DNA of 64,000 nucleotides from an uncultured Oscillibacter sp. (lineage in GTDB: Bacteria > Bacillota > Clostridia > Oscillospirales > Oscillospiraceae). This document shows positions 55,957 through 64,000 of this stretch, in pieces. Where the stretch lies: positions 28,637 through 92,636 of the forward strand of contig CATLJA010000001.1 in NCBI GenBank assembly GCA_949959305.1. Reading direction: 5' to 3'. Position 1 is the first letter of the stretch. Each line of letters begins with the position of its first letter. A program made the translations under genes and the position numbers. A model generated the notes under the pieces. That model had not been told where the DNA came from, made no database searches, and saw nothing but the letters and a program-made list of their open reading frames with translations.

Positions 55957-56439
55957 ATGTCTATTGAGAAAGTAAGAGCATACCTGAAAGGCTTCGGCGT
56001 TGAAGGCCGCATCCGGGAGTTTTCGGTCTCCTCCGCCACGGTGGAGCTGGCCGCCGCCGCCGTGGGAGTGGAGGGCGCGCGGATTGCCAAGAGCCTCAGC
56101 TTTAAGGTGGAGGACAAGCCTATCATCATTGTCGCCGCCGGGGACGCGAAAATCGACAACGCCAAATACAAGGCCCGGTTCCGCGCCAAGGCCAAAATGC
56201 TTACCCATGAGGAGGCCCACAGCCTCATCGGCCACGACGTGGGGGGCGTGTGCCCCTTCGCCCTGCCGGAGGACGTGAAGGTCTACCTGGACGTGTCCCT
56301 GAAGCGGTTTGAGACCGTCTTCCCCGCCGCGGGCAGCGACAGCAGCGCCATCGAGCTGACCTGCGGGGAGCTGGAGAAGTACTCCTCCGGCTTCGTGGAG
56401 TGGGTCGACGTCTGCAAGGCCTGGCAGGCGGAAAGCTGA
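55957..56439 (+). CDS. YbaK/EbsC-family aminoacyl-tRNA deacylase-like protein
   Basis: IAKSLSFKVEDKPIIIVAAGDAKIDNAKYKARF; EEAHSLIGHDVGGVCPFAL. Confidence 0.92.
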   Translation: MSIEKVRAYLKGFGVEGRIREFSVSSATVELAAAAVGVEGARIAKSLSFKVEDKPIIIVAAGDAKIDNAKYKARFRAKAKMLTHEEAHSLIGHDVGGVCPFALPEDVKVYLDVSLKRFETVFPAAGSDSSAIELTCGELEKYSSGFVEWVDVCKAWQAES

Positions 56440-56458
56440 AGCGTTTGGAGGCGCGGTT

Positions 56459-57553
56459 ATGCTGAAATTCATCCACGCGGCGGACTTCCACCTGGACAGC
56501 GCCTTTGCCGCCCTGCCCGCCGGACGGGCGGCGGAGCGGCGGCGGGAGAGCCGGGAGCTGCCCTTCCGCCTGGCGGACTACGTGAACGCCCACGGCGTGC
56601 AGCTGGTGCTGCTGGCCGGGGACCTCTTTGACAGCTCCGCCCCCTACCGGGAAACCGGAGAGGCCCTGGCGGAGGCCCTGGGACGGATGAAGGCCCGGGT
56701 CTTCGCCGCCCCGGGGAATCACGACTGGTACGGCCCCGGCAGCCCCTGGCTGACGGTGGACTGGCCGGAAAACGTCCATGTCTTCCGGGAGGCCGCCATG
56801 GCCTCCGTGGACCTGCCGGAGCTGGGCGCGGCCGTCCACGGCGGGGCTTTCACCGGGCCCGAGCAGGGGACCAGCCTTCTCGCGGGCTTCTCCGCGCCGG
56901 AGGACGGGCGGATTCACCTGGGCCTTCTCCACGGGGAGATCGGCCCGGCGGAGAGACGCTACAACCCCCTGCGGCGGGAGGAAATCGCCGCCAGCGGCCT
57001 TGCCTATCTGGCCCTGGGGCACATCCACAAGCGGGGAGAGCCGAAGCTGTATGGCGGGACCCTCTGCGCCTGGCCCGGCTGCATGGAGGGACGGGGCTTT
57101 GACGAGCTGGGGGAAAAAGGCTTTTACGAGGGCCTGATTGACGGCGGAAAGGTCTCCCTGGCCTTCGTGCCCTTCGCCCGGCGGCGGTATGAGATTTTGG
57201 AGGCGGACGTAACGGGCCGCTCCCCCCGGGAGGCCGTGGAGGCCCTCCTGCCGGAGGGCACGGACGGCGACCTGTACCGCATTCTCCTCACCGGGGAGGC
57301 CGGGGAGGGCGGCGCGGACGCCAAAGCCCTGGAAACGGCCCTGGCCGGGCGGTTTTACGCCCTGGAGGTCCGGGACCGCACCCGGGTGGCGCGGGACGTG
57401 TGGGCCCGGGCCGGGGAGGACTCCCTGCGGGGGCTGTTCCTCCGGGAGCTCCGGGCGAAATGGGACGCCGCCGGGGACGAGGCGGAGCGGGAGGCCGTCG
57501 TCCGGGCGGTGCGCTTCGGCCTGGCGGCTCTGGACCACCGGGACCTGGGCTGA
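56459..57553 (+). CDS. SbcD-like DNA repair metallophosphoesterase/exonuclease
   Basis: MLKFIHAADFHLDSAF; LLAGDLFD; APGNHDWYG; LALGHIHKRG. Confidence 0.92.
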   Translation: MLKFIHAADFHLDSAFAALPAGRAAERRRESRELPFRLADYVNAHGVQLVLLAGDLFDSSAPYRETGEALAEALGRMKARVFAAPGNHDWYGPGSPWLTVDWPENVHVFREAAMASVDLPELGAAVHGGAFTGPEQGTSLLAGFSAPEDGRIHLGLLHGEIGPAERRYNPLRREEIAASGLAYLALGHIHKRGEPKLYGGTLCAWPGCMEGRGFDELGEKGFYEGLIDGGKVSLAFVPFARRRYEILEADVTGRSPREAVEALLPEGTDGDLYRILLTGEAGEGGADAKALETALAGRFYALEVRDRTRVARDVWARAGEDSLRGLFLRELRAKWDAAGDEAEREAVVRAVRFGLAALDHRDLG

Positions 57554-57585
57554 GGCAGATTTTAGGGGATTTTGTGAAAAAGCGC

Positions 57586-57614
57586 TTGCAATCCCGTATG
57601 AATTGTGGTATTCT
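57586..57614 (+). promoter_or_regulatory. rplS promoter
   Basis: TTGCAA-N17-TATTCT. Confidence 0.6.
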
Positions 57615-57707
57615 ATTCAGGCTTAACAAAGGGCGGTCCTCTGCCGCGCGCGGAAAAACGCGCAGAAACAGCGGGCAAGAACGCCTATTAAACAGGAGGA
57701 AGTATCC

Positions 57708-58049
57708 ATGGATCTCATCAAGGAACTGAACAAAGAGGCGCTGGGCAGGGAGACGCCCAAGGTGCAGATCGGCGACACCGTCCGCGTCCACGTGAAGGTG
57801 AAGGAAGGCTCCCGCGAGCGCATCCAGGTTTTCGAGGGCACCGTCATCGCCAAGAAGCACGGCGGCATCGAGGAAACCATCACCGTCCGCCGCATCTCCT
57901 ACGGCGTTGGCGTGGAGAAGGTATTCCCCGTGCACTCCCCCTCCATCGACACCATTCAGGTCGTCCGCAACGGCGCCGTGCGCCGGGCCAAGCTGTACTA
58001 TCTGCGGGGCCGCGTGGGCAAGGCCGCCAAAATCAAGGAAAAGCTGTAA
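57708..58049 (+). CDS. rplS: 50S ribosomal protein L19
   Basis: [58 protein letters not shown]. Confidence 0.99.
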   Translation: MDLIKELNKEALGRETPKVQIGDTVRVHVKVKEGSRERIQVFEGTVIAKKHGGIEETITVRRISYGVGVEKVFPVHSPSIDTIQVVRNGAVRRAKLYYLRGRVGKAAKIKEKL

Positions 58050-58062
58050 GATTCCGAAGATG

Positions 58063-58091
58063 AAAAGAGAGGCGAAGGCCTCTCTTTTTTT
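58063..58091 (+). terminator. rplS terminator
   Basis: AAAAGAGAGGC-GAAG-GCCTCTCTTTTTTT. Confidence 0.95.
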
Positions 58092-58155
58092 CGTGCTTCC
58101 GCCAAAAAGCGGATTGACGGCCCGCCGGAAAACGTAGTATGATAAACGCAGTGAT

Positions 58156-58173
58156 TGCGCAAACGTTTGAGCA
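58156..58173. promoter_or_regulatory. CAAACGTTTG operator, copy 1
   Basis: TGCGCAAACGTTTGAGCA downstream of TTGACG-N18-TATGAT. Confidence 0.6.
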
Positions 58174-58197
58174 TTTTCGCGGGAAAGGAGGCCCGGC

Positions 58198-59910
58198 GTG
58201 AAGACCATACTCGGCTATCTCCGCCCCCACGCCCCCCGGGTGGCGGCGGGAGTGACGGTGAAATTCACCGCCGCCGTGCTGGAGCTGCTGCTCCCCCTGC
58301 TGCTGGCCCGCATCATCGACGACTGCGTCCCCGCCCGGGACCTGCCCGGGGTCTTCCGGGCGGGGGGGCTGATGCTGCTCATGGCCTTCGGCGCGGCCTT
58401 CTGCAACATCACGGCCAACCGCATGGCGGCCTGGGTGTCCATGGACATGACCCGGCGGCTCCGCCGGGACCTCTACCGGCGGACCCTGCTCCTCTCCCAG
58501 GCCCAGCTGGACCGCTTTTCCGTGTCCTCCATCGTCTCCCGGCTGACCAACGACACCTATAACGTCCACCAGATGTTCGATAAAATCCAGCGGGGCGGCA
58601 TCCGGGCCCCCATGCTGGTGCTGGGAGGGCTGGCGCTGACCTTCCTCCAGGCCCCGCTCCTGGCCCTGGTGCAGCTGGCGGTCTGCTCCGCCACCTTTTT
58701 CGCCATCTGGCTGGTGACCCGGCAGGGCGTTCCCCTGTACGCCCGGGCCCAGGAGGCGGTGGACACGGTGGTCCGCATTCTCCGGGAAAACGCCTCCGGA
58801 GTCCGCGTCATAAAGGCCCTGGCCTGCCAGGAGCGGGAGCGGGAGCGCTTCAACGCCGCCAGCCGGGCCTCCCGGGAGGCGGAGGAGGCCGCCGGAGGCG
58901 TCATGGCCGCCGCAAACCCCCTGTCGGACTTTCTTCTGAACCTGGGGCTGGTGCTGGTGGTGCTGGCGGGAGCGGCTCTGGTGAACCGGGGATGGATGTC
59001 CTCCGGGCAGATTGTGGCCTTCCTCTCCTATTTCACCATCATCCAGACCGCCACGCTGGGCCTTGCCAAGCTCTTTGTCAAATTCAGCAAGGGCGTGGCC
59101 TCCGCCCGGCGGATTGAGGAGGTGCTCCTGGCCCCGGAGGAGCAGGCGGCCCGTCCCGCCGGGGAGGCGGACCTCCGGGGGCCGGAGCTTGGCATGGAGA
59201 ACGCGTCCTTTTCCTACCTGGGGGTGGAAAAGGATTTGGACGGCGCGTCCTTCTCATTAAATAAGGGGGAAACCCTGGGGATTCTGGGGCCCACCGGCGC
59301 GGGCAAGACTACCCTGGTCTCCCTGCTCCTCCGGCTTTACGACGCGGACGGCGGCGTGGTGTGGCTGGGGGGGCGGAACGTGTCCACCCTCAGCCGGGAG
59401 AGCCTCCGGGGCCTATCCGGCGTAGTCTTCCAGAACGAGGCCCTGCTGAACGACAGCGTCTACGAAAACATCTCCTTCCTGCGGGACCTCTCCCGGGAGG
59501 ACGCGGCCGCCGCCGCCAAAACCGCCCAGGCCTGGGAGTTCATCGAGAACCTGCCCGGGGGGCTGGACGCCCGGCTGGACATCCGGGGAGCCAACCTCTC
59601 CGGGGGGCAGCGGCAGCGCCTGCTGATTGCCCGGGCCCTGGCTGCAAAGCCCGGCATTCTGATTCTGGACAGCGCCGACAGCGCCCTGGACTACCGCACC
59701 GCCGCCGCCCTCCACGCCGCCGTCCGGCGGGATTTCCCCGGCGTGACTCTCGTGGTCATTTCCGAGCGGGTGGCCTCCCTTCGGGACGCGGACCGCATCC
59801 TGGTGCTGGAGGACGGCGCGATTACCGCCCAGGGGACCCACGGGGAGCTTCTGGAGTCCTGCGGCCGTTACCGCCGCATGGCGGAGCTTCAGATGGGAGG
59901 TTCAGCATGA
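58198..59910 (+). CDS. ABC transporter, permease/ATP-binding fusion
   Basis: Walker A GPTGAGKTT; signature NLSGGQRQRLLIARAL; degenerate Walker B 'ILILDSADSALD'. Confidence 0.95.
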   Translation: MKTILGYLRPHAPRVAAGVTVKFTAAVLELLLPLLLARIIDDCVPARDLPGVFRAGGLMLLMAFGAAFCNITANRMAAWVSMDMTRRLRRDLYRRTLLLSQAQLDRFSVSSIVSRLTNDTYNVHQMFDKIQRGGIRAPMLVLGGLALTFLQAPLLALVQLAVCSATFFAIWLVTRQGVPLYARAQEAVDTVVRILRENASGVRVIKALACQERERERFNAASRASREAEEAAGGVMAAANPLSDFLLNLGLVLVVLAGAALVNRGWMSSGQIVAFLSYFTIIQTATLGLAKLFVKFSKGVASARRIEEVLLAPEEQAARPAGEADLRGPELGMENASFSYLGVEKDLDGASFSLNKGETLGILGPTGAGKTTLVSLLLRLYDADGGVVWLGGRNVSTLSRESLRGLSGVVFQNEALLNDSVYENISFLRDLSREDAAAAAKTAQAWEFIENLPGGLDARLDIRGANLSGGQRQRLLIARALAAKPGILILDSADSALDYRTAAALHAAVRRDFPGVTLVVISERVASLRDADRILVLEDGAITAQGTHGELLESCGRYRRMAELQMGGSA

Positions 59911-61637
59911 AAAAACACGTGCCTGCCCGCCTGGGCCGCTTTCTCCGGCCCTACGCGGTCCAGTTCCTGCTGCTGCTGGCCCTGCTGATGGCGGGAAACC
60001 TGCTGGCCCTGGCCGCGCCCCTCCTCTCCGGCCGGGCCGTGGACGCCGTGGGCATCCGGGCCGGGGGCGTGGACTTTCCCGGCGTGCTCCGGAACTGCGC
60101 CGGGATGCTGGGGTGCTACGCCCTGTCCTCCCTATTAAATTATATAGTATCCTCCCGGCTGATTCGGACGGCGCAGGCCGTCTCCCACGACCTGCGCACC
60201 GCCGCCTTCGGCCGCATGAGCGAGCTGCCGGTGGACTACTTCGACACCCATCCCGCCGGGGACCTCATCAGCCGGGTCTGCTACGACGTGGACACCGTCA
60301 GCGCCACTCTCTCCACGGACCTGCTCCAGCTTGGCACCAGCGTTTTCACCGTGGCCGGGTCCTTCCTGATGCTGCTGCTCCTCTCCCCCCGGCTGACGCT
60401 GGTGTTTTTGTTCACCGTTCCCCTGTCGGCGGCGCTGACCCGTTTCCAGATGAAGCGCATTCACCCTCTGTTCCGCCTCCGCTCCCGGGAGCTGGGGGCC
60501 CTCAACGGCTTTGCCGAGGAGCGGATGGGCTGCCGCCGGTCCATACGGGCCTACGGCGTGGAGGACGCGGACCTGGGCCTCTTTGACGCGCGGAACGACG
60601 CGGCCTCCAGGGCTTACTACGACGCGGACCGGGCCAGCGCCTCCCTGGGGCCCTCGGTGAACTTCGTCAACAACGTCTCCCTGGCCGCCGTCAGCGTCTT
60701 CGGGGCCCTGCTGTACCTGGGGGGCGGGCTGTCCCTGGGGAGCCTTTCCTCCTTCGTCCTCTACTCCCGGAAGTTCTCCGGCCCCATCCGGGAGGCGGCC
60801 AACCTCCTGGCGGAGCTCCAGGCCAGCGCCGCCGCCGCGGAGCGGGTGATGGACCTGCTGGATGAGGAGCCGGAGGCGGGGGACCCGCCGGGGGCCCTTC
60901 CGGCAGAGCGTTTGAAAGGCGATATCCGCTTTGACCGCGTCACCTTCGGCTACGACCCCGCCCGGCCCGTCCTCCGGGACTTCACGGCCCACATTCCGGC
61001 GGGGAGCCTGGCCGCCGTCGTCGGCCCCACCGGGGCGGGAAAGACCACACTGGTTTCCCTGCTCCTCCGGTTTTACCGGCCCCAGGGCGGAACCATCACC
61101 ATGGACGGCGTGCCCCTGGACGCTTACAGCCGGGACGGGCTCCGCCGCCGCCTGGCCCTGGTGCTTCAGGACGCCTGGCTCTTTGGCGGCACCATCGCCG
61201 AGAACATCGCCTACGGCGCGCCGGGAGCCAGCCGGGAGCAGATTGTGCAGGCCGCCAGGGCCGCCCGCATCCACCGCTTTATCTCCTCCCTCCCCCAGGG
61301 CTATGACACCATCCTCACCGACGAGGGCGTCTCCAAGGGGCAGAAGCAGCTTCTCGCCATCGCCCGGTGCCTCCTCACCGACGCGGACGTGGTCATTCTG
61401 GACGAGGCCACCAGCAGCGTGGACACGGAGACGGAAGGGGAAATCAGCCTTGCCATGGAGCGGCTCCGCCAGGGGCGGACCTGCTTTGTCATCGCCCACC
61501 GCCTGGCCACCGTCCGGGGGGCGGACCGCATTCTGGTGCTGGACCAGGGCGGCGCGGCGGAGCAGGGAACCCACGAGGAGCTGCTGTCCGCCGGAGGCGT
61601 TTACGCCCAGCTTTACGCCGCCCAGTTCCAGTCGTAA
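59907..61637 (+). CDS. ABC transporter, permease/ATP-binding fusion (heterodimer partner)
   Basis: Walker A GPTGAGKTT; canonical Walker B VVILDEATSSVDTETE; ATGA overlap with upstream gene. Confidence 0.95.
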   Translation: MKKHVPARLGRFLRPYAVQFLLLLALLMAGNLLALAAPLLSGRAVDAVGIRAGGVDFPGVLRNCAGMLGCYALSSLLNYIVSSRLIRTAQAVSHDLRTAAFGRMSELPVDYFDTHPAGDLISRVCYDVDTVSATLSTDLLQLGTSVFTVAGSFLMLLLLSPRLTLVFLFTVPLSAALTRFQMKRIHPLFRLRSRELGALNGFAEERMGCRRSIRAYGVEDADLGLFDARNDAASRAYYDADRASASLGPSVNFVNNVSLAAVSVFGALLYLGGGLSLGSLSSFVLYSRKFSGPIREAANLLAELQASAAAAERVMDLLDEEPEAGDPPGALPAERLKGDIRFDRVTFGYDPARPVLRDFTAHIPAGSLAAVVGPTGAGKTTLVSLLLRFYRPQGGTITMDGVPLDAYSRDGLRRRLALVLQDAWLFGGTIAENIAYGAPGASREQIVQAARAARIHRFISSLPQGYDTILTDEGVSKGQKQLLAIARCLLTDADVVILDEATSSVDTETEGEISLAMERLRQGRTCFVIAHRLATVRGADRILVLDQGGAAEQGTHEELLSAGGVYAQLYAAQFQS

Positions 61638-61836
61638 CCACGGGGAACCCGGCGAAAACGTATCCGCAGTTTCAGAAAATCGAAAGAATTTCAACTGGCA
61701 AAATAGCAAAAACAACCCGGTTTCATTTGTCTAAATTGTAAACAAACCGTGAAAACAAACAAAAAACCCCCTTCAAAATCGGGAGGCTGACAATTGACAA
61801 ACCCGCCGGGAATTCTTTATAATGATGCCAGGAAGT

Positions 61837-61850
61837 CGCAAACGTTTGCG
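61837..61850. promoter_or_regulatory. CAAACGTTTG operator, copy 2
   Basis: Perfect 14-bp palindrome CGCAAACGTTTGCG downstream of TTGACA-N18-TATAAT. Confidence 0.65.
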
Positions 61851-61957
61851 CAAAGCGGAACCATTTCCGCCGCGCGCGGGCGGCCCCGGGCGTGATTGGA
61901 TGGGAGGACTTGAGCGCCCCGGGGAGTTCCCGGCAGTTATCAGAAAGAGGTGTTATC

Positions 61958-63802
61958 GTGTCAAATGCAGTAACCGTGACCAAGGAAAGACCCCCCAGAA
62001 AGAAACTGACGGCACGTCGGTTGAAGAACCTGATTCTGAACGTGCTCAAAAACCCCTTTAACATGGTCGTGCTGGTCAGCCTGATCGTGTTGTTCTGCCT
62101 GATCGTCATTCCCCTGCTGACCATGATTAAATCCACCTTCACCCTGGCGCAGGGCGAGCTCCGCCGTGTGGACGGCAAAGTCGGTGACTTTACGCTTTAC
62201 TACTGGCAGTACATGCTGATGAGCAACATGTCCAAGGCCGTGCTTTGGGAGCCCCTGATGCACTCCTTCGTCTGCGGCTTCTTCACCACGCTGATCTCCG
62301 TGCCCCTGGGCTCGGTGCTGGCCTGGCTGATGATCCGCACCGACCTCCCCGGTAAGAAAATCCTGGGCATCCTGATTACCGTACCCTACATGATCCCCTC
62401 CTGGACCAAGGCCATCGCGTGGCTGGCGGTGTTCCGCACGCCCACCAGCGGCGCCAACGGATTCCTCACCGGCATGGGCATACCGATTCCCGACTGGCTG
62501 GCCTACGGCCCCACGGCCATCGTGCTGTGCATGTCCATGCACTACTATGCGTTCTCCTACATCCAGGTCTCCGGCGCCCTCCGCTCCATCAACTCGGAGC
62601 TGGAGGAGATGGGCGAGATTCAGGGCGCCAATAAGGCGCAGATTCTCCGCTACATCACCCTGCCGCTGATCCTTCCTTCCGTCCTCTCCGCCCTGGTCAT
62701 GACCGTCTCCAAGTCCATCGGCACTTACGGCGTGGCGGCCAACCTGGGCAACCGCATCGGCTATTACACCCTGGCCACCCGCATGCGCGTCTACATTGAC
62801 CAGGGCCCCCGCGGCGTGGGCTATGCCATGTCCATCGTCCTGGTCGGCCTGGCCGCCCTGATCCTGATGAGCAACCAGAGGGCCATCGGCGTCCGCAAGT
62901 CCTACGCCACTGTCGGCGGCAAGGGCGGCCGCAGCACCCTGATGCCCCTTGGCGCGGCGAAGAAGCCCATGATGGGCTTCCTGGGCATCTTCCTGTTCCT
63001 GGCCATGGTCATGCCCTTCTTCGTGCTGATTATGGAGACCTTCCAGATCACCACCGGCGCGGGCTACGGTCTGGATAACCTGACGCTCTACAACTGGATC
63101 GGCGAGGCTGGCGAGGCGGAGGTCTACACCAACTACGAGGGCATCTTCCGCAACAAGGAGTTCTTCAGCGCCCTCTACAACACCGTGCGCCTGACCATCA
63201 TCACCTCCCTCATCACCGCCTTCTGCGGCCAGTTCCTGGGCTACATCAGCTCCCGCGGCCGGGGCAAGTGGTACGGCAACCTCACCGAGCAGCTGGTGTT
63301 CGTGCCCTACCTGATGAGCGGCGTGGCCTTCTCCACCATGTACTTCTCCATGTTCAGCGTGCCCCACTTCGGCGGGCTGATTCCCTCCCTGTACGGCACC
63401 TTCACCCTGATCGTTCTCACCTCCGTGGTCAAGCACTTCCCCTTCGCCAGCCGCTCCGGCACCGCCAACATGCTCTCCATCAGCGTGGAGCTGGAGGAGG
63501 CTGCGGACATTGCCGGCGCCAGCTTCTGGAAGCGGATGGCCACCATCATCGTTCCCCTGGCGAAGAACGGCTTTATCTCCGGCCTGATGCTGGTGTTCAT
63601 CTCCATCGCCAAGGAGCTGGACCTCATCATCATCATGATGACCCCCACCACCCGGACCATGTCCTATCTGGCGTTCACCTACTCCCAGGAGGGCTACGCC
63701 CAGATGTCCGACGCCATCTCCGTGTGCGTGCTGCTGTTCATCCTGTTCTGCTACATCTTCGCCAACAAGGTCGCCGGCGCGGATATCGGCAAGAGCTGGT
63801 AA
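61958..63802 (+). CDS. ABC transporter permease, two fused BPD-type domains (FbpB/AfuB-like)
   Basis: Two EAA-like loops: ELEEMGEIQGANKAQILRYITLPLILP and ELEEAADIAGASFWKRMATIIVPL; GTG start VSNAVTVTK. Confidence 0.93.
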   Translation: MSNAVTVTKERPPRKKLTARRLKNLILNVLKNPFNMVVLVSLIVLFCLIVIPLLTMIKSTFTLAQGELRRVDGKVGDFTLYYWQYMLMSNMSKAVLWEPLMHSFVCGFFTTLISVPLGSVLAWLMIRTDLPGKKILGILITVPYMIPSWTKAIAWLAVFRTPTSGANGFLTGMGIPIPDWLAYGPTAIVLCMSMHYYAFSYIQVSGALRSINSELEEMGEIQGANKAQILRYITLPLILPSVLSALVMTVSKSIGTYGVAANLGNRIGYYTLATRMRVYIDQGPRGVGYAMSIVLVGLAALILMSNQRAIGVRKSYATVGGKGGRSTLMPLGAAKKPMMGFLGIFLFLAMVMPFFVLIMETFQITTGAGYGLDNLTLYNWIGEAGEAEVYTNYEGIFRNKEFFSALYNTVRLTIITSLITAFCGQFLGYISSRGRGKWYGNLTEQLVFVPYLMSGVAFSTMYFSMFSVPHFGGLIPSLYGTFTLIVLTSVVKHFPFASRSGTANMLSISVELEEAADIAGASFWKRMATIIVPLAKNGFISGLMLVFISIAKELDLIIIMMTPTTRTMSYLAFTYSQEGYAQMSDAISVCVLLFILFCYIFANKVAGADIGKSW

Positions 63803-63973
63803 ATCGCCGGGGCGAAATCCGTTCCGCTTCCGCCGCCCCTCAAGAGGGGGGACCTTGTCCCCCCTTGCGCGTTCCCCCTTTTCTGCGGGGGACGGGACGA
63901 AGGGATGGGGCGCGGGGTCCCGGACGGCAATGGGATTTTAAGTTCAGATAAGATCAGAAAGGAAACGTGCCAT

Positions 63974-64000
63974 ATGAGCCGCATTGAACTGAAAAATATT
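63974..64000 (+). CDS. Start of next gene (possibly the ABC ATP-binding partner), truncated
   Basis: ATG MSRIELKNI after GAAAGGAAAC; runs off window. Confidence 0.5.

Noticed and set aside
57615-57707. Ribosomal L19 leader RNA
   Set aside because: The leader contains short hairpins but I could not match it confidently to the known L19 leader; needs an Rfam scan.

Overview
The window is about 64 kb of a GC-rich chromosome from a spore-forming, flagellated Clostridia-type (Oscillospirales-like) Firmicute. The evidence for that is spoIIID, an alpha/beta SASP, flagellin plus fliB, SLH-domain proteins and ECF transporters. Most of it is ordinary chromosome: BceAB-like ABC transporter, LCP protein, pyrG, serA, cdd, nnr, nrdR, rplS and ABC exporters. 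A lower-GC island at ~36.5-45.9 kb is a mobilizable Tn4451-like element (large serine recombinase, TnpW-like, relaxase, MobC, TnpV-like). Its cargo is a compact operon that I consider the main discovery candidate. The cargo starts with a 53-aa ACGX-repeat peptide (absent from the supplied ORF track) and an attenuator-like hairpin. It continues with a radical SAM/SPASM enzyme, a nitroreductase, a flavin/2x[4Fe-4S] protein, a macrodomain with a Zn-macro-like Cys/His motif, and a class-M (SirTM-like) sirtuin. A divergent HxlR regulator shares the promoter region. Other points of interest: a guanine-type purine riboswitch upstream of guanine deaminase that looks like an ON switch; a lipoprotein barnase homolog overlapping a barstar homolog; two transporter operons sharing a CAAACGTTTG operator and promoter layout; a C-terminal tail motif shared by three neighbouring membrane proteins; a palindromic operator in a divergent HTH pair; a 19-bp-spacer MerR-type promoter; and a sigma-28 flagellin promoter. 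All calls come from reading the sequence; no database search was run.
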